DNA from: Botryococcus braunii
Lineage: Eukaryota > Chlorophyta > Trebouxiophyceae
NCBI GenBank assembly: GCA_002005505.1
Contig: KV908366.1
Coordinates: forward strand, 52,501 to 65,000
Direction of reading: 5' to 3'
DNA length: 12,500 bases
This document shows positions 1 to 10,995 of the stretch, in pieces (the stretch's first letter is position 1; each line of letters begins with the position of its first letter). The notes beneath the pieces are model-generated. The model saw only the letters and a list, made by a program, of their open reading frames with translations. It was not told the origin of the DNA and ran no database searches. The position numbers and the translations under genes are program-made.

Positions 1-1113
1 TGCGGAAGCCATCCTCCTCCTCCACAAAGCAGTGCTCCAGGCGCTGCACTGCACCCGAGGCCGCCAGCTTCACCGGGGCTGCCGAGAAGCTGCCGTCCCC
101 AAATATGGCCACATTTGGGCTAGCTGGGTCTGGAATCACCACCTGCATTGCGGTCCAGGTGCTCGCCTCAGAATGGCAAAGCCCATTCGACTCCCAAGGA
201 ATCCTTCACAGATGCGGTGTTGGTGATCGCGTGTTTTCCAACCTTCACAGATGTGTTGTTGCTGATCGCAAGTTTTCCAACCTTCACAGATGCGTTGTTG
301 ATGGTCGCATGTTTTCCACCCTTCACAGATGTGTTGTTGGTGGTCGCATGTTTTCCACCCTTCACAGATGTGTTGTTGGTGGTCGCATGTTTTCCATCCT
401 TCACAGATGTGTTGTTGGTGATCGCATGTCTTCCATCCTTCACAGATGCGTTGTTGGTAATTGCATGTCTTCCGCCATTCAAAGATGAGTTGGTGACCGC
501 ATGTTTCCACCCTTCACAGATTTGTTGTTGGTGATCGCATGTTTTCCATCCTTCACAGATGTGTTGTTGGTAATTGCATGTCTTCCGCCATTCAAAGATG
601 AGTTGGTGACCGCATGTTTTCACCCTCCACAGATGTGTTGGTGACCGCATGTTTTCCACTCGTAGAAGATGTGTTGCCAACTGCATGCTATACACCCATC
701 CACCTATTGCAGAAGCGCCAAAACAAAGTAAGCCAGGTCAGATCAAGTTATTACCACAGAAGTACACAGTCTTTCCCAGCTCCCCCCCCCCCCCCCCCAA
801 AAAAAAAAGGAGAAAAAAAGCCAGAAACTCTGGGTCAGATTAATCTCGGGGGAATTTGAACCTTTGATCACTTTGGACAGATACAACGCCCCTCCCAATC
901 TTCACCACAGTCCCCTGACAACCTTTCGGTGGCTCAGAGCATTATGTAGGCCCACACAGAGGCATCCCCTTACCCAATTTATACATCCACAAGGGAAAGC
1001 CTGGGGGAAGAAGGGCGGATTTGAACCTTCTTCTGGTCGTAGTGGCGCTGCATCATGTAGCCCCACACGACGGCATCCCCCCCACCCCCCACCCACACAC
1101 ACGCACGCACACG

Positions 1114-1163
<50 letters not shown>

Positions 1164-1185
1164 AACACGAGAGCGGGAGGGGGGG

Positions 1186-1281
<96 letters not shown>

Positions 1282-2193
1282 GCGCTCTTCCTCGAACGCA
1301 ATAGCGTCAGCTTCACAGCCAACAGTGGGCATGAGGCGCCTTGTGAGGTAGCCCAGTCCTCTGTCATCTGCCAGCATGCTACACTGTGCTTGCCAGTCAT
1401 ACAGCTGCATATCCCAGTCTCTGTACGCTTGGGGCACATAGTACGGCGGGATTTCTTCGGCGTGGCCATCCGGACGAAAGGTCACTGCATCCACCCCCGA
1501 TGATAAGTGTACTTCTGAAGTACACAGAGTGTGTAAACTGTGTCACTGCATTCATCCCCAATGATAAGGCTAGTTATGAAGTACACAGACTGTGTTGACT
1601 GTGTCCATGCATCCTTTCCTAATGATAGGACCAGATATGAAGTACACAGACTGTGTAAAAGTTAGCTTGAGGTGCCTTGTGCCTGACACAGTACAATGTT
1701 AGGCGCATTCTCCCTTACGCTTGCCCCAGCCGGCCGGCTGAGCCTTCGCCATCCATATCAGAACAGGATTTCAGAGTGATAACAATGCAAACTGGATTGA
1801 GGAAAGCCTCGGTAGTTGATCACCAGTATGTGGGCAAACACTTAGGAGATTGGACTGACAGCGAAGCCAGAGCTAACGCTCAGCAAGCTCACCTAGAACC
1901 CCTTCCCATTCTCCACTAGCACGTTCCGAAAACTCGCTCCAGGAGGTCCCAGATGCCGAGCTCGCTGCGGTGGCTAAGACGGAGAAGTCTTGGACGTCCG
2001 AGTCCGCGACGGACCTGCACGGGATGAGGGACTTGTGCATCCTGATCTCAACTGATGCATGATTTGGCTGATATGATGGTAGTCTGCCAGACAAAAAGCC
2101 GTTCGTACGAATGTAGGCCGTCACGCTCAGCTGACCCAACCCTACGGTGTTCGGCCGCCCAGGAATCCTGCTGATTAATCCGTTGCTTCCCAT
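1..2193 (-). CDS. Conserved plastid-type protein of unknown function (gene A), 3 exons, C-terminus beyond window
   Basis: Minus-strand gene built from three exons: 2193-1893 (ATG at 2193-2191), 1484-1279 and 142-1, the last running off the window. The junctions agree in phase: exon 1 ends in phase 1 before GTGAGC, exon 2 starts TG after ATGCAG, exon 2 ends in phase 0 before GTCTCT, and exon 3 starts after AATGCAG. About 216 residues are visible. Residues 1 to about 80 are rich in Ser, Arg, Gly and Ala and lack a clear domain, as in a chloroplast transit peptide (inference). The conserved-looking core begins near W85 (WSEF), then GEWEGVL (94-100), PYYVPQAYRDW (114-124), LYDWQAQCS (128-136), PTVGCEADA (153-161) and IFGDGSFSAAP from about 181. 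From memory this pattern resembles plant and algal plastid proteins of unknown function, and I cannot name the family. Introns are 408 and 1136 bp and full of repeats. It is transcribed away from the Psb27-type gene. The reconstruction is fairly sure; the function is unknown. Confidence 0.72.
203..695. repeat. 39-bp minisatellite, about 13 degenerate copies
   Basis: Units start with CCTTCACAGATG, continue with TGTTGTTGGTGATCGCATG-like sequence and end TTTTCCA; they repeat every 39 bp from about 203. Copies with 35-36 bp units and diverged sequence occur towards 480-515, 590-625 and 630-695. Because 39 is a multiple of three, frames stay open on both strands (for example minus-strand units reading CEGWKTCDHQQHI), but the array sits inside intron 2 of gene A. 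Copies near 445-515 and 560-625 share the same diverged pair of units, so a block of about three units was itself duplicated. Confidence 0.85.
782..808. repeat. Poly-C / poly-A homopolymer tract
   Basis: An uninterrupted run of about 17 C is followed directly by about 10 A, inside intron 2 of gene A. In gene sense this is a T run followed by a G run. Similar long C or G runs recur at 6882-6902, 7199-7233, 9403-9423, 4262-4282 and 4440-4451. Confidence 0.85.
924..1083. repeat. Degenerate direct-repeat pair within intron 2 of gene A
   Basis: About 45 bp at 924-974 (core ATTATGTAGGCCCACACAG, then GGCATCCCC) is repeated imperfectly at 1036-1080 (core ATCATGTAGCCCCACACGA, then GGCATCCCC). Both are associated with a GGATTTGAACC or GAATTTGAACC motif, at 852-862 and 1018-1028. 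That motif is the reverse complement of a tRNA B-box-like sequence, so a decayed SINE-like origin is possible. No proper A box, tail or target-site duplication is visible. Confidence 0.45.
1093..1161. repeat. (CA)n microsatellite
   Basis: CA repeat with interspersed CG steps (ACGCACGCAC) at its left end and a pure run of about 20 units on the right, inside intron 2 of gene A. Alternating purine/pyrimidine with CG steps is the kind of sequence that can form Z-DNA. Confidence 0.95.
1178..1277. repeat. G run plus (GA)n microsatellite abutting exon 2 of gene A
   Basis: A G run of about 11 leads into a pure GA repeat to 1277. On the gene-sense (minus) strand this is (CT)n beginning immediately after the exon 2 boundary, so the repeat supplies most of the 5' splice site (CAG/GTCTCT). 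Confidence 0.95.
1481..1665. repeat. About 60-bp tandem repeat, 3 copies, spanning a 3' splice site of gene A
   Basis: The unit contains GATGATAAG, GAAGTACACAGA and CTGTGT blocks and is seen at about 1481-1541, 1542-1602 and 1603-1665. The first two copies both contain GTCACTGCAT; on the minus strand this is the acceptor ATGCAG/TGAC used to start exon 2 at 1484, offset by 61 bp. The third copy reads CCATGCAT and has lost the AG. The array fills the acceptor end of intron 1 of gene A (1485-1892). Confidence 0.8.
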
Positions 2194-2580
2194 CAGCTCT
2201 TGACTCTTGGTGTATAAAACCAATGTTTGGCCGTGGGAGTGGTTTCACCGTAAAACATTAACAATTTACTTCTGTTCGTCGAAATCAGTGGCTCAGATAC
2301 AAATTTAGGAAAATGAAGTACTGGATGATCTGACGGTACAGATAATGAGGCCGACTAGCCGGCTAAATCTTGGAGTTCGAATTCTGCAGCGTTGCATTCG
2401 ATCATCAACCATAAAACTGTACAAAATTGTGGCTGAACTGGAGAAGTTGTTTCTTGTGTTTCTACGGATGCTGTAAATGACACTGCCGTGCGGAAAATGC
2501 GGCGACCTAGTCCCAAGTTGCTCGCCTTTGTGGTAGCTCTTGTTCCATGATGCATATACTGTTGTTGTACGTCTAAGCTG
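2194..2580. promoter_or_regulatory. Divergent intergenic region between gene A and the Psb27-type gene
   Basis: These 387 bp separate the start codon of gene A (minus) from that of the Psb27-type gene (plus), so both promoters and 5' UTRs must lie here or overlap. No convincing TATA box is visible for either gene. A short upstream open frame (ATG at 2313, stop about six codons on) could sit in the plus-strand leader. The region has no long repeat, in contrast with the neighbouring introns. That the two genes share a promoter is inferred only from the arrangement. Confidence 0.45.
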
Positions 2581-5394
<2,814 letters not shown>

Positions 5395-5640
5395 CGGGCC
5401 CACCTTAACAGCACGTTTGCAAAGACTTGCAACCGTCCAGTGATGAGCTTGGGAGCCTGCTGCGAGAAGCGGAGATTCACTTCTCTCTCGACATCCCGAC
5501 CGACTTGAGGGGCCTGCCGTGGATTTGGTGGCTTGCTTGACATCCAGACATTCCTGGTAGCCTGCTTTTGGATGTTGACAGTAAGATATAAACATGTAAG
5601 ATATGGACAGTAAGATGTAAACAGCCAGATGTGGACAGGC
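5395..5640 (+). terminator. Probable 3' UTR of the Psb27-type gene with TGTAA poly(A) motifs
   Basis: No gene is seen here. At 5576-5638 short AT-rich repeats (GACAGTAAGAT, ATGTAAGAT, AGATGTAAACAG) contain TGTAA at 5595-5599 and 5616-5620. TGTAA is the usual polyadenylation signal of volvocalean green algae, which would place the transcript end at about 5610-5640, some 220-250 nt after the stop. The signal assignment depends on the inferred lineage. Confidence 0.35.
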
Positions 5641-5659
5641 CATTACGCTTTTGAGAGAG

Positions 5660-6020
5660 AATGAACGAGATCTGACCCCAGCCCCATGTCGGCATGAACT
5701 TACGCGTTGGGAGCATTGGGGGGATGTGACCCCAGCCCCCTTTGGCATAACCATAGGCTTCTGGAGCACTTTTAAGAGCACTGTGGGATGTGACCCCAGC
5801 CCGCTTTGGCATAACCATAGGCTTTTGGAGCACTTTTAAGAGCACTGTGGGATGTGACCCCAGCCCGCTTTGGCTTAAAACATACGCATTGGGAGCACTT
5901 TGAGAGCGGGGCGGGATCCGCACCCCAATCCCCTTGGCATGGGGCTTTGGGAGCTTTGGAAGCACTCCGGGATGTGACCCCAATTCCCTTCGGCATAAAC
6001 TTGTGGAGACTGCTTAAAAC
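5660..6020. repeat. 64-bp minisatellite, about 6 copies
   Basis: Units beginning GGGATGTGACCCCAGCC start at 5721, 5785, 5849 and 5913 (64-bp spacing) and 5969 (56-bp spacing), with a diverged copy at about 5668. Each continues with TTTGGCATAA, a CATAGGCTTTTGGAGCACT-like block and AGAGCACT. The two central copies are nearly identical; the edge copies are diverged. It lies in the spacer downstream of the Psb27-type gene. Open frames on the minus strand reading SALKSAPKAYGYAK-like units are repeat artefacts. Confidence 0.92.
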
Positions 6021-6378
6021 GGTGGCGGCCCGTAAACCTTTGAGAGCCTGCTGCAAGGGCTTGACTGTTTGAATGAGCTCGGGGGGTGGCTGGACAGTCT
6101 AGTTTGGATAGCATGAAAGAAGGAATATTACATCCAAAGACCTTGCGCAATGAGGAGCAAAGTTGGAGAGTTTCGCAGCCTATCGGTGTTGTGTTCTATC
6201 CAGTGCCGTGTTTGTAGGAAGCTGCGATGACATGTCTTCCAGAAGTGCTTTCGGCATCTCTTCCTGAAATCCTTCGGTTGTGTGCGACGCCTTTTAGAGA
6301 AGTGAAAGCATGTATGCTGGGCGGCATGGAAAAACAAAGTATGGGTGCCTATCCGAGGTCGAAGCGTGTCGGCGGCCT
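6021..6378. other. Spacer without a supported gene
   Basis: Apparently single-copy sequence between two minisatellites. A minus-strand open frame crosses it (6128-6718) but also covers the 73-bp repeat downstream and shows no domain or splice-supported continuation. Confidence 0.4.
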
Positions 6379-6540
6379 GGTGTTCCGCTTTTAGTGAGAG
6401 AAATGAGGCGTGAAGGCTATAAGCGACATGAAGCAGGGAGACTGCAGGCCAGGTGTAACGCTTTAAGTGAGAGAAATGAGGCGTGCAGGCTATAAGCGAC
6501 ATGAAGCAGGAAGACTGCAGGCGAGGTGTACCGTTTTGTG
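6379..6540. repeat. 73-bp tandem repeat, two full copies plus a partial third
   Basis: Copies start with GGTGT at 6379, 6452 and 6525, exactly 73 bp apart. The shared core includes AGTGAGAGAAATGAGGCGTG and GGCTATAAGCGACATGAAGC. The third copy breaks off after about 16 bp. The two complete copies differ at only a few positions, suggesting a recent duplication. Confidence 0.93.
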
Positions 6541-6567
6541 TGTATGCTAGGACAATACACAAATCGG

Positions 6568-6613
6568 CAACGGATACTGTCAAGCAGACACAACGGATTG
6601 TGTCAAACAGACA
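6568..6613. repeat. 23-bp tandem duplication
   Basis: CAACGGATACTGTCAAGCAG-ACA (6568-6590) is followed immediately by CAACGGATTGTGTCAAACAG-ACA (6591-6613), with four mismatches. Confidence 0.85.
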
Positions 6614-6881
6614 CAATGCCCCAGGAGGCGCGGGATAGAAGACTTCAGAAGCCGCCAGAGAAGCCCTTACAGACAGCCAAACCAACCGAGTACGGATGCT
6701 GAACTCACGACATTGCAACGATCAACGACTACGAAACCAAACTCCCGAAAGGAACAAGAAATGGTAGCGTTTCTGAGAAACACACGGAGAATGTTTGGGC
6801 CACAAAAGCTCAATAAACATCTTGCCAAACCTTCATGCAGCTCTTGCCTTGAAGGGGTTGACATAGACATTCCTGTGCGCC

Positions 6882-6923
6882 CCCCCCTTCCCCCCCCCCC
6901 CCAAACCAAAAAAAACCAAAACA

Positions 6924-6993
<70 letters not shown>
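6882..6993. repeat. Poly-C tract and (CA)n microsatellite
   Basis: Two C runs (6882-6888 and 6892-6902) and A-rich linkers lead into about 35 pure CA units ending at 6993. It lies in the spacer between the converging genes B and C. Confidence 0.95.
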
Positions 6994-6995
<2 letters not shown>

Positions 6996-7083
6996 ACTCC
7001 AATGAAAAAGGAATATGTTGTGCTCCCATGCAGCTGTCGGCACTGACCAAGCACATCAGGTTCCCTAACCAGCCCACAACCCA

Positions 7084-7109
7084 GCAGTTGGACCATCAGG
7101 TCCAACTGC
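7084..7109. other. Perfect 10-bp inverted repeat (hairpin)
   Basis: GCAGTTGGAC (7084-7093) pairs perfectly with GTCCAACTGC (7100-7109) around the 6-nt loop CATCAG. No T run follows on either side and no gene ends nearby, so a terminator role is not supported. Confidence 0.6.
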
Positions 7110-8490
7110 AAAGAGATACGGCCTGAGACCCACATGTGCAGCCAAGCCCAAGCTCCACTCACTTGAAATGCGCATCCTCACATGCAAATGCCACACCCCC
7201 CCCTTAGCCTGTTTCTCCCCCCCCCCCCCCGGGGGTGGGGAAGAGCGGTAACAGCTGTGGACCCCCAATTCCAATCACATTTCAAAAGCCCCTCGCTGTC
7301 AGAGAGTACGCTCCGCAAAGCAAAACTGCACTGCGAAGTTTCAAGCGCTCCACTCACACACCCACAGACCCGCCACACACACAGTGCGGGCGCGCAAATG
7401 CCCAGGTTGCTCCCTGTTCCATTATTTACCCTGTTCCATTATTTACCACCCCACACACCGATAAGCCTGCAGAGATGAGCAGCCTCCACTGCTAGCCTAG
7501 GTCCCCCATACCCCTAGGACAACTGAACCCCTAGAACAACTGAACTCATAATCATGCTTCCCTAACATGTCCTTGAAAGCCTTGAGTCCATGTCCACCTT
7601 ATTTTATTCCGATTGAAGGTTTGCTTTTGGGAACCCCATCTCTCCGCCTTCATGGTTTTGAACCCATGCAGTGGCACTCCTTGGTTCAAATCCAGGGCAA
7701 ATACTCTGGCCCCCAAGGATATCTTTTGCTGGGATCACAGACATGATTCTCCCTATTGCTTCATACCCCGTGTGTGTGCCCTCCCAATAGACCAGCCGAT
7801 CTGCTTGCCCTCTGCATGGACCCCCACACACCAAGGTGCCTGTTGAGACTCGCATGTCATGCATGCCCTCACAGAGAGATTTCCATGTGACTGCCAATCT
7901 GGGTAACGTTGCAAGCAGTAGCTTCCCAGGAGATGTATTTAGAAAAAGGGTAATGTGCGCATGACCCGGCACACGCGGGGAAGAAATTATGTAAGCACCA
8001 CCAAGATTCCCCCATGTATTCTCGGCAAATGCACATAACAGCCCGATCCCGCCTACCGAGTCCAAAACGGGAACTCCCGCGACTGCCCTCCAAATGAGAC
8101 GCTGGAGCCAAGGGGTCACATTGCCGGGGAACATTGCCGGGGATGACAGGGGGATCTCCCGCGAGGTCAAATTTGTGTGGATTTTCAGTGCAAATTCCGA
8201 GTCGCGACAGTCCCGATCGTGGTAGGTTTCGGGCTGAAATGTGATCTCGCGGGGAAGTTTCTCCTCCCTATCATCCTTGGGCTAGTGTGGAGAGGGTACG
8301 CCCGGTGGTGCTGACACAGATTGCAGGGGGCTGCCAAGCAGATAGCATAGGAGCGGGGCGACCTCATGAAGCTGTCAAGAATGTCATGCGTTCCCAATTG
8401 CAGAGTATCTGACTGCCCTCCTCAGAATGGTGAGTGGCTGCGCCCCATGGTGGGAATTCGGGGGAGGGGGGGGGTACAATCTCCCCCCGC
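7110..8490. other. Spacer with no supported gene
   Basis: About 1.4 kb holding C and G runs at 7199-7233, a 17-bp perfect tandem duplication at 7412-7445 (CCCTGTTCCATTATTTA twice), another 17-bp near-perfect duplication at 7511-7544 (CCCCTAGGACAACTGAA, then with one change), and a doubled AACATTGCCGGGG at about 8120-8145. A 189-codon minus-strand open frame (8170-7604) begins with TTG and shows no domain I recognise. GGTTCAAATCC at 7682-7692 looks like a tRNA B box with a T-arm-like stem, but no acceptor stem pairs with it. Confidence 0.4.
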
Positions 8491-8800
8491 AGGATCCCAT
8501 GTGCCTGCTATCCCGTGGGGGATCCCATCAGATGCCATCCCATGGGGGATCCATGTGACTTTCAGCCCGTGTGGGATCCCATGTGATGCCATCCCATGGG
8601 GAATCCATGTGACTCTCAGCCCGTATGGGATCCCAGGTGAATGGCATCTCGTGGCAGTCCCAGGAGACTGGCATCCCGTGTGGGATCCCATGCGAATGTC
8701 ATCGTTTGGGATCCCATGTGAGTGTCATCTGGTGTGGGATCCCATGTGACTGTCCTCACATGGCGGATCGCATGTGGCTGCCCTCTTGGCCATGATATGA
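8491..8800. repeat. 27/28-bp minisatellite with GGATCC cores, about 11 copies
   Basis: Units starting GGATCCCATGTG with GCCATCCCGTGG-like tails recur every 26-28 bp (starts at about 8492, 8520, 8547, 8574, 8600 and onward). Neighbouring copies alternate in type (ATGCCATCC versus CTTTCAGCC), giving a 54-bp higher-order pattern. The array ends within about 20-30 bp of the stop codon of the zinc-finger gene and would form most of its 3' UTR if transcribed that far. The repeated GGATCC cores are BamHI sites. Confidence 0.9.
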
Positions 8801-8819
8801 CATGGCAGCTTTCCATGCG

Positions 8820-10372
<1,553 letters not shown>

Positions 10373-10995
10373 TATCTTGTTATCTGCGATCGATGTATTC
10401 AACTGTCCGCCAAGAAAGAAAGTCTGCTAGTTCTTGCTGCTCGACAAGATGTCGATGTGTGCAATAATAGATCACTACGTAGAGCCAGCAGGCGTACAGG
10501 TACAGAGGGAGGCGGCACCTAGCCGCACGTCGGCCGTGCCAAATACAACCCTTCGGGTCGAGATTCGTTCGGTAGAATCCGACCGTATTGATGGCCGCGT
10601 TCCGAGATCGAATCCTGTTCACACCTAGATGTGCGAGGTTCAAGAGATAAACCAAGATTGACACAGGTTTCCGATTGACTTAGAACAATGTAAGGTAGTG
10701 CCGTAGATTTTATTCTACTCAGGTAGACTTTGGAGTATTGGAGTGCCGAAAGACAGGCCGCTTGCTTTTGTTTCTCTAGCAAGTAGATATTCCAGATATC
10801 CTGCCCTGACGGTGCGGAGTTGATGGTTATATTGAGACATTCAAGGGGTTTTATTTCACGTGAGTAGTAATCGTTTGGTCATCAGAAGCAACATTGGGAA
10901 GCTTTGGCAAAGAGCGCTGAGAGTTGAGAATCACCTGCCAGCGCCGAGACGTGGCGCTGAGTTCTGCAACTGCGGTCCCACGGCCCACGCCCAAA
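10373..10995. promoter_or_regulatory. Divergent intergenic region between zinc-finger and PP2C genes
   Basis: These 623 bp separate the two start codons and must carry both promoters and leaders. No microsatellite or minisatellite is present. Small inverted repeats occur near 10545-10600 (ACCC-TTC-GGGT; CGGT...ACCG). A palindromic CACGTG lies at 10857-10862. Open frames here on both strands show no recognisable domain. Joint regulation is inferred only from the head-to-head arrangement. Confidence 0.45.
10857..10862. promoter_or_regulatory. G-box-like CACGTG upstream of the PP2C gene
   Basis: CACGTG lies 133 bp before the PP2C start codon, in sequence AT-richer than its surroundings. In plants this hexamer binds bZIP and bHLH factors and is frequent in light-regulated promoters. 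A single 6-bp match occurs often by chance, so this is weak. Confidence 0.25.

Larger units (their letters stand above)
143..1278 (-). other. Intron 2 of gene A (1136 bp), repeat-filled
   Basis: In gene sense the intron opens with GTCTCT, formed by the edge of a CT microsatellite. It then runs through a G/C homopolymer, a GT tract, two degenerate repeat copies, another homopolymer and a 39-bp minisatellite, and closes at AATGCAG. Almost no single-copy sequence is left. The open frames through it on both strands exist because the repeats lack stop codons, not because they are coding. Confidence 0.6.

Noticed and set aside
168..695. 175-codon minus-strand frame of 13-residue repeats, resembling a repeat protein
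   Set aside because: The 39-bp unit keeps all frames in register and open on both strands. The array lies between two well-supported exons of gene A and is best explained as intronic.
979..1083. Minus-strand segment reading WGYMMQRHYDQKKVQIRP as a possible extra exon of gene A
   Set aside because: Exon 2 joins exon 3 directly in phase. The segment belongs to a degenerate duplicated pair whose other copy contains a stop, and it has no good donor.
1677..1919. 80-codon plus-strand frame
   Set aside because: It is a short shadow opposite exon 1 and intron 1 of gene A, with no domain or splice support.
6128..6718. 196-codon minus-strand open frame
   Set aside because: It overlaps the 73-bp and 23-bp tandem repeats and has no domain-like pattern. 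Repeat-maintained openness is the simpler explanation.
7682..7692. tRNA B-box-like GGTTCAAATCC with a T-arm-like stem
   Set aside because: No matching acceptor stem, D arm or anticodon arm could be drawn upstream. At most it is a remnant.
7604..8170. 189-codon minus-strand open frame in the intergenic spacer
   Set aside because: It begins with TTG rather than ATG, has no domain I recognise, and no splice-supported extension was found. It could be a decayed mobile-element fragment, but nothing in the sequence shows this.
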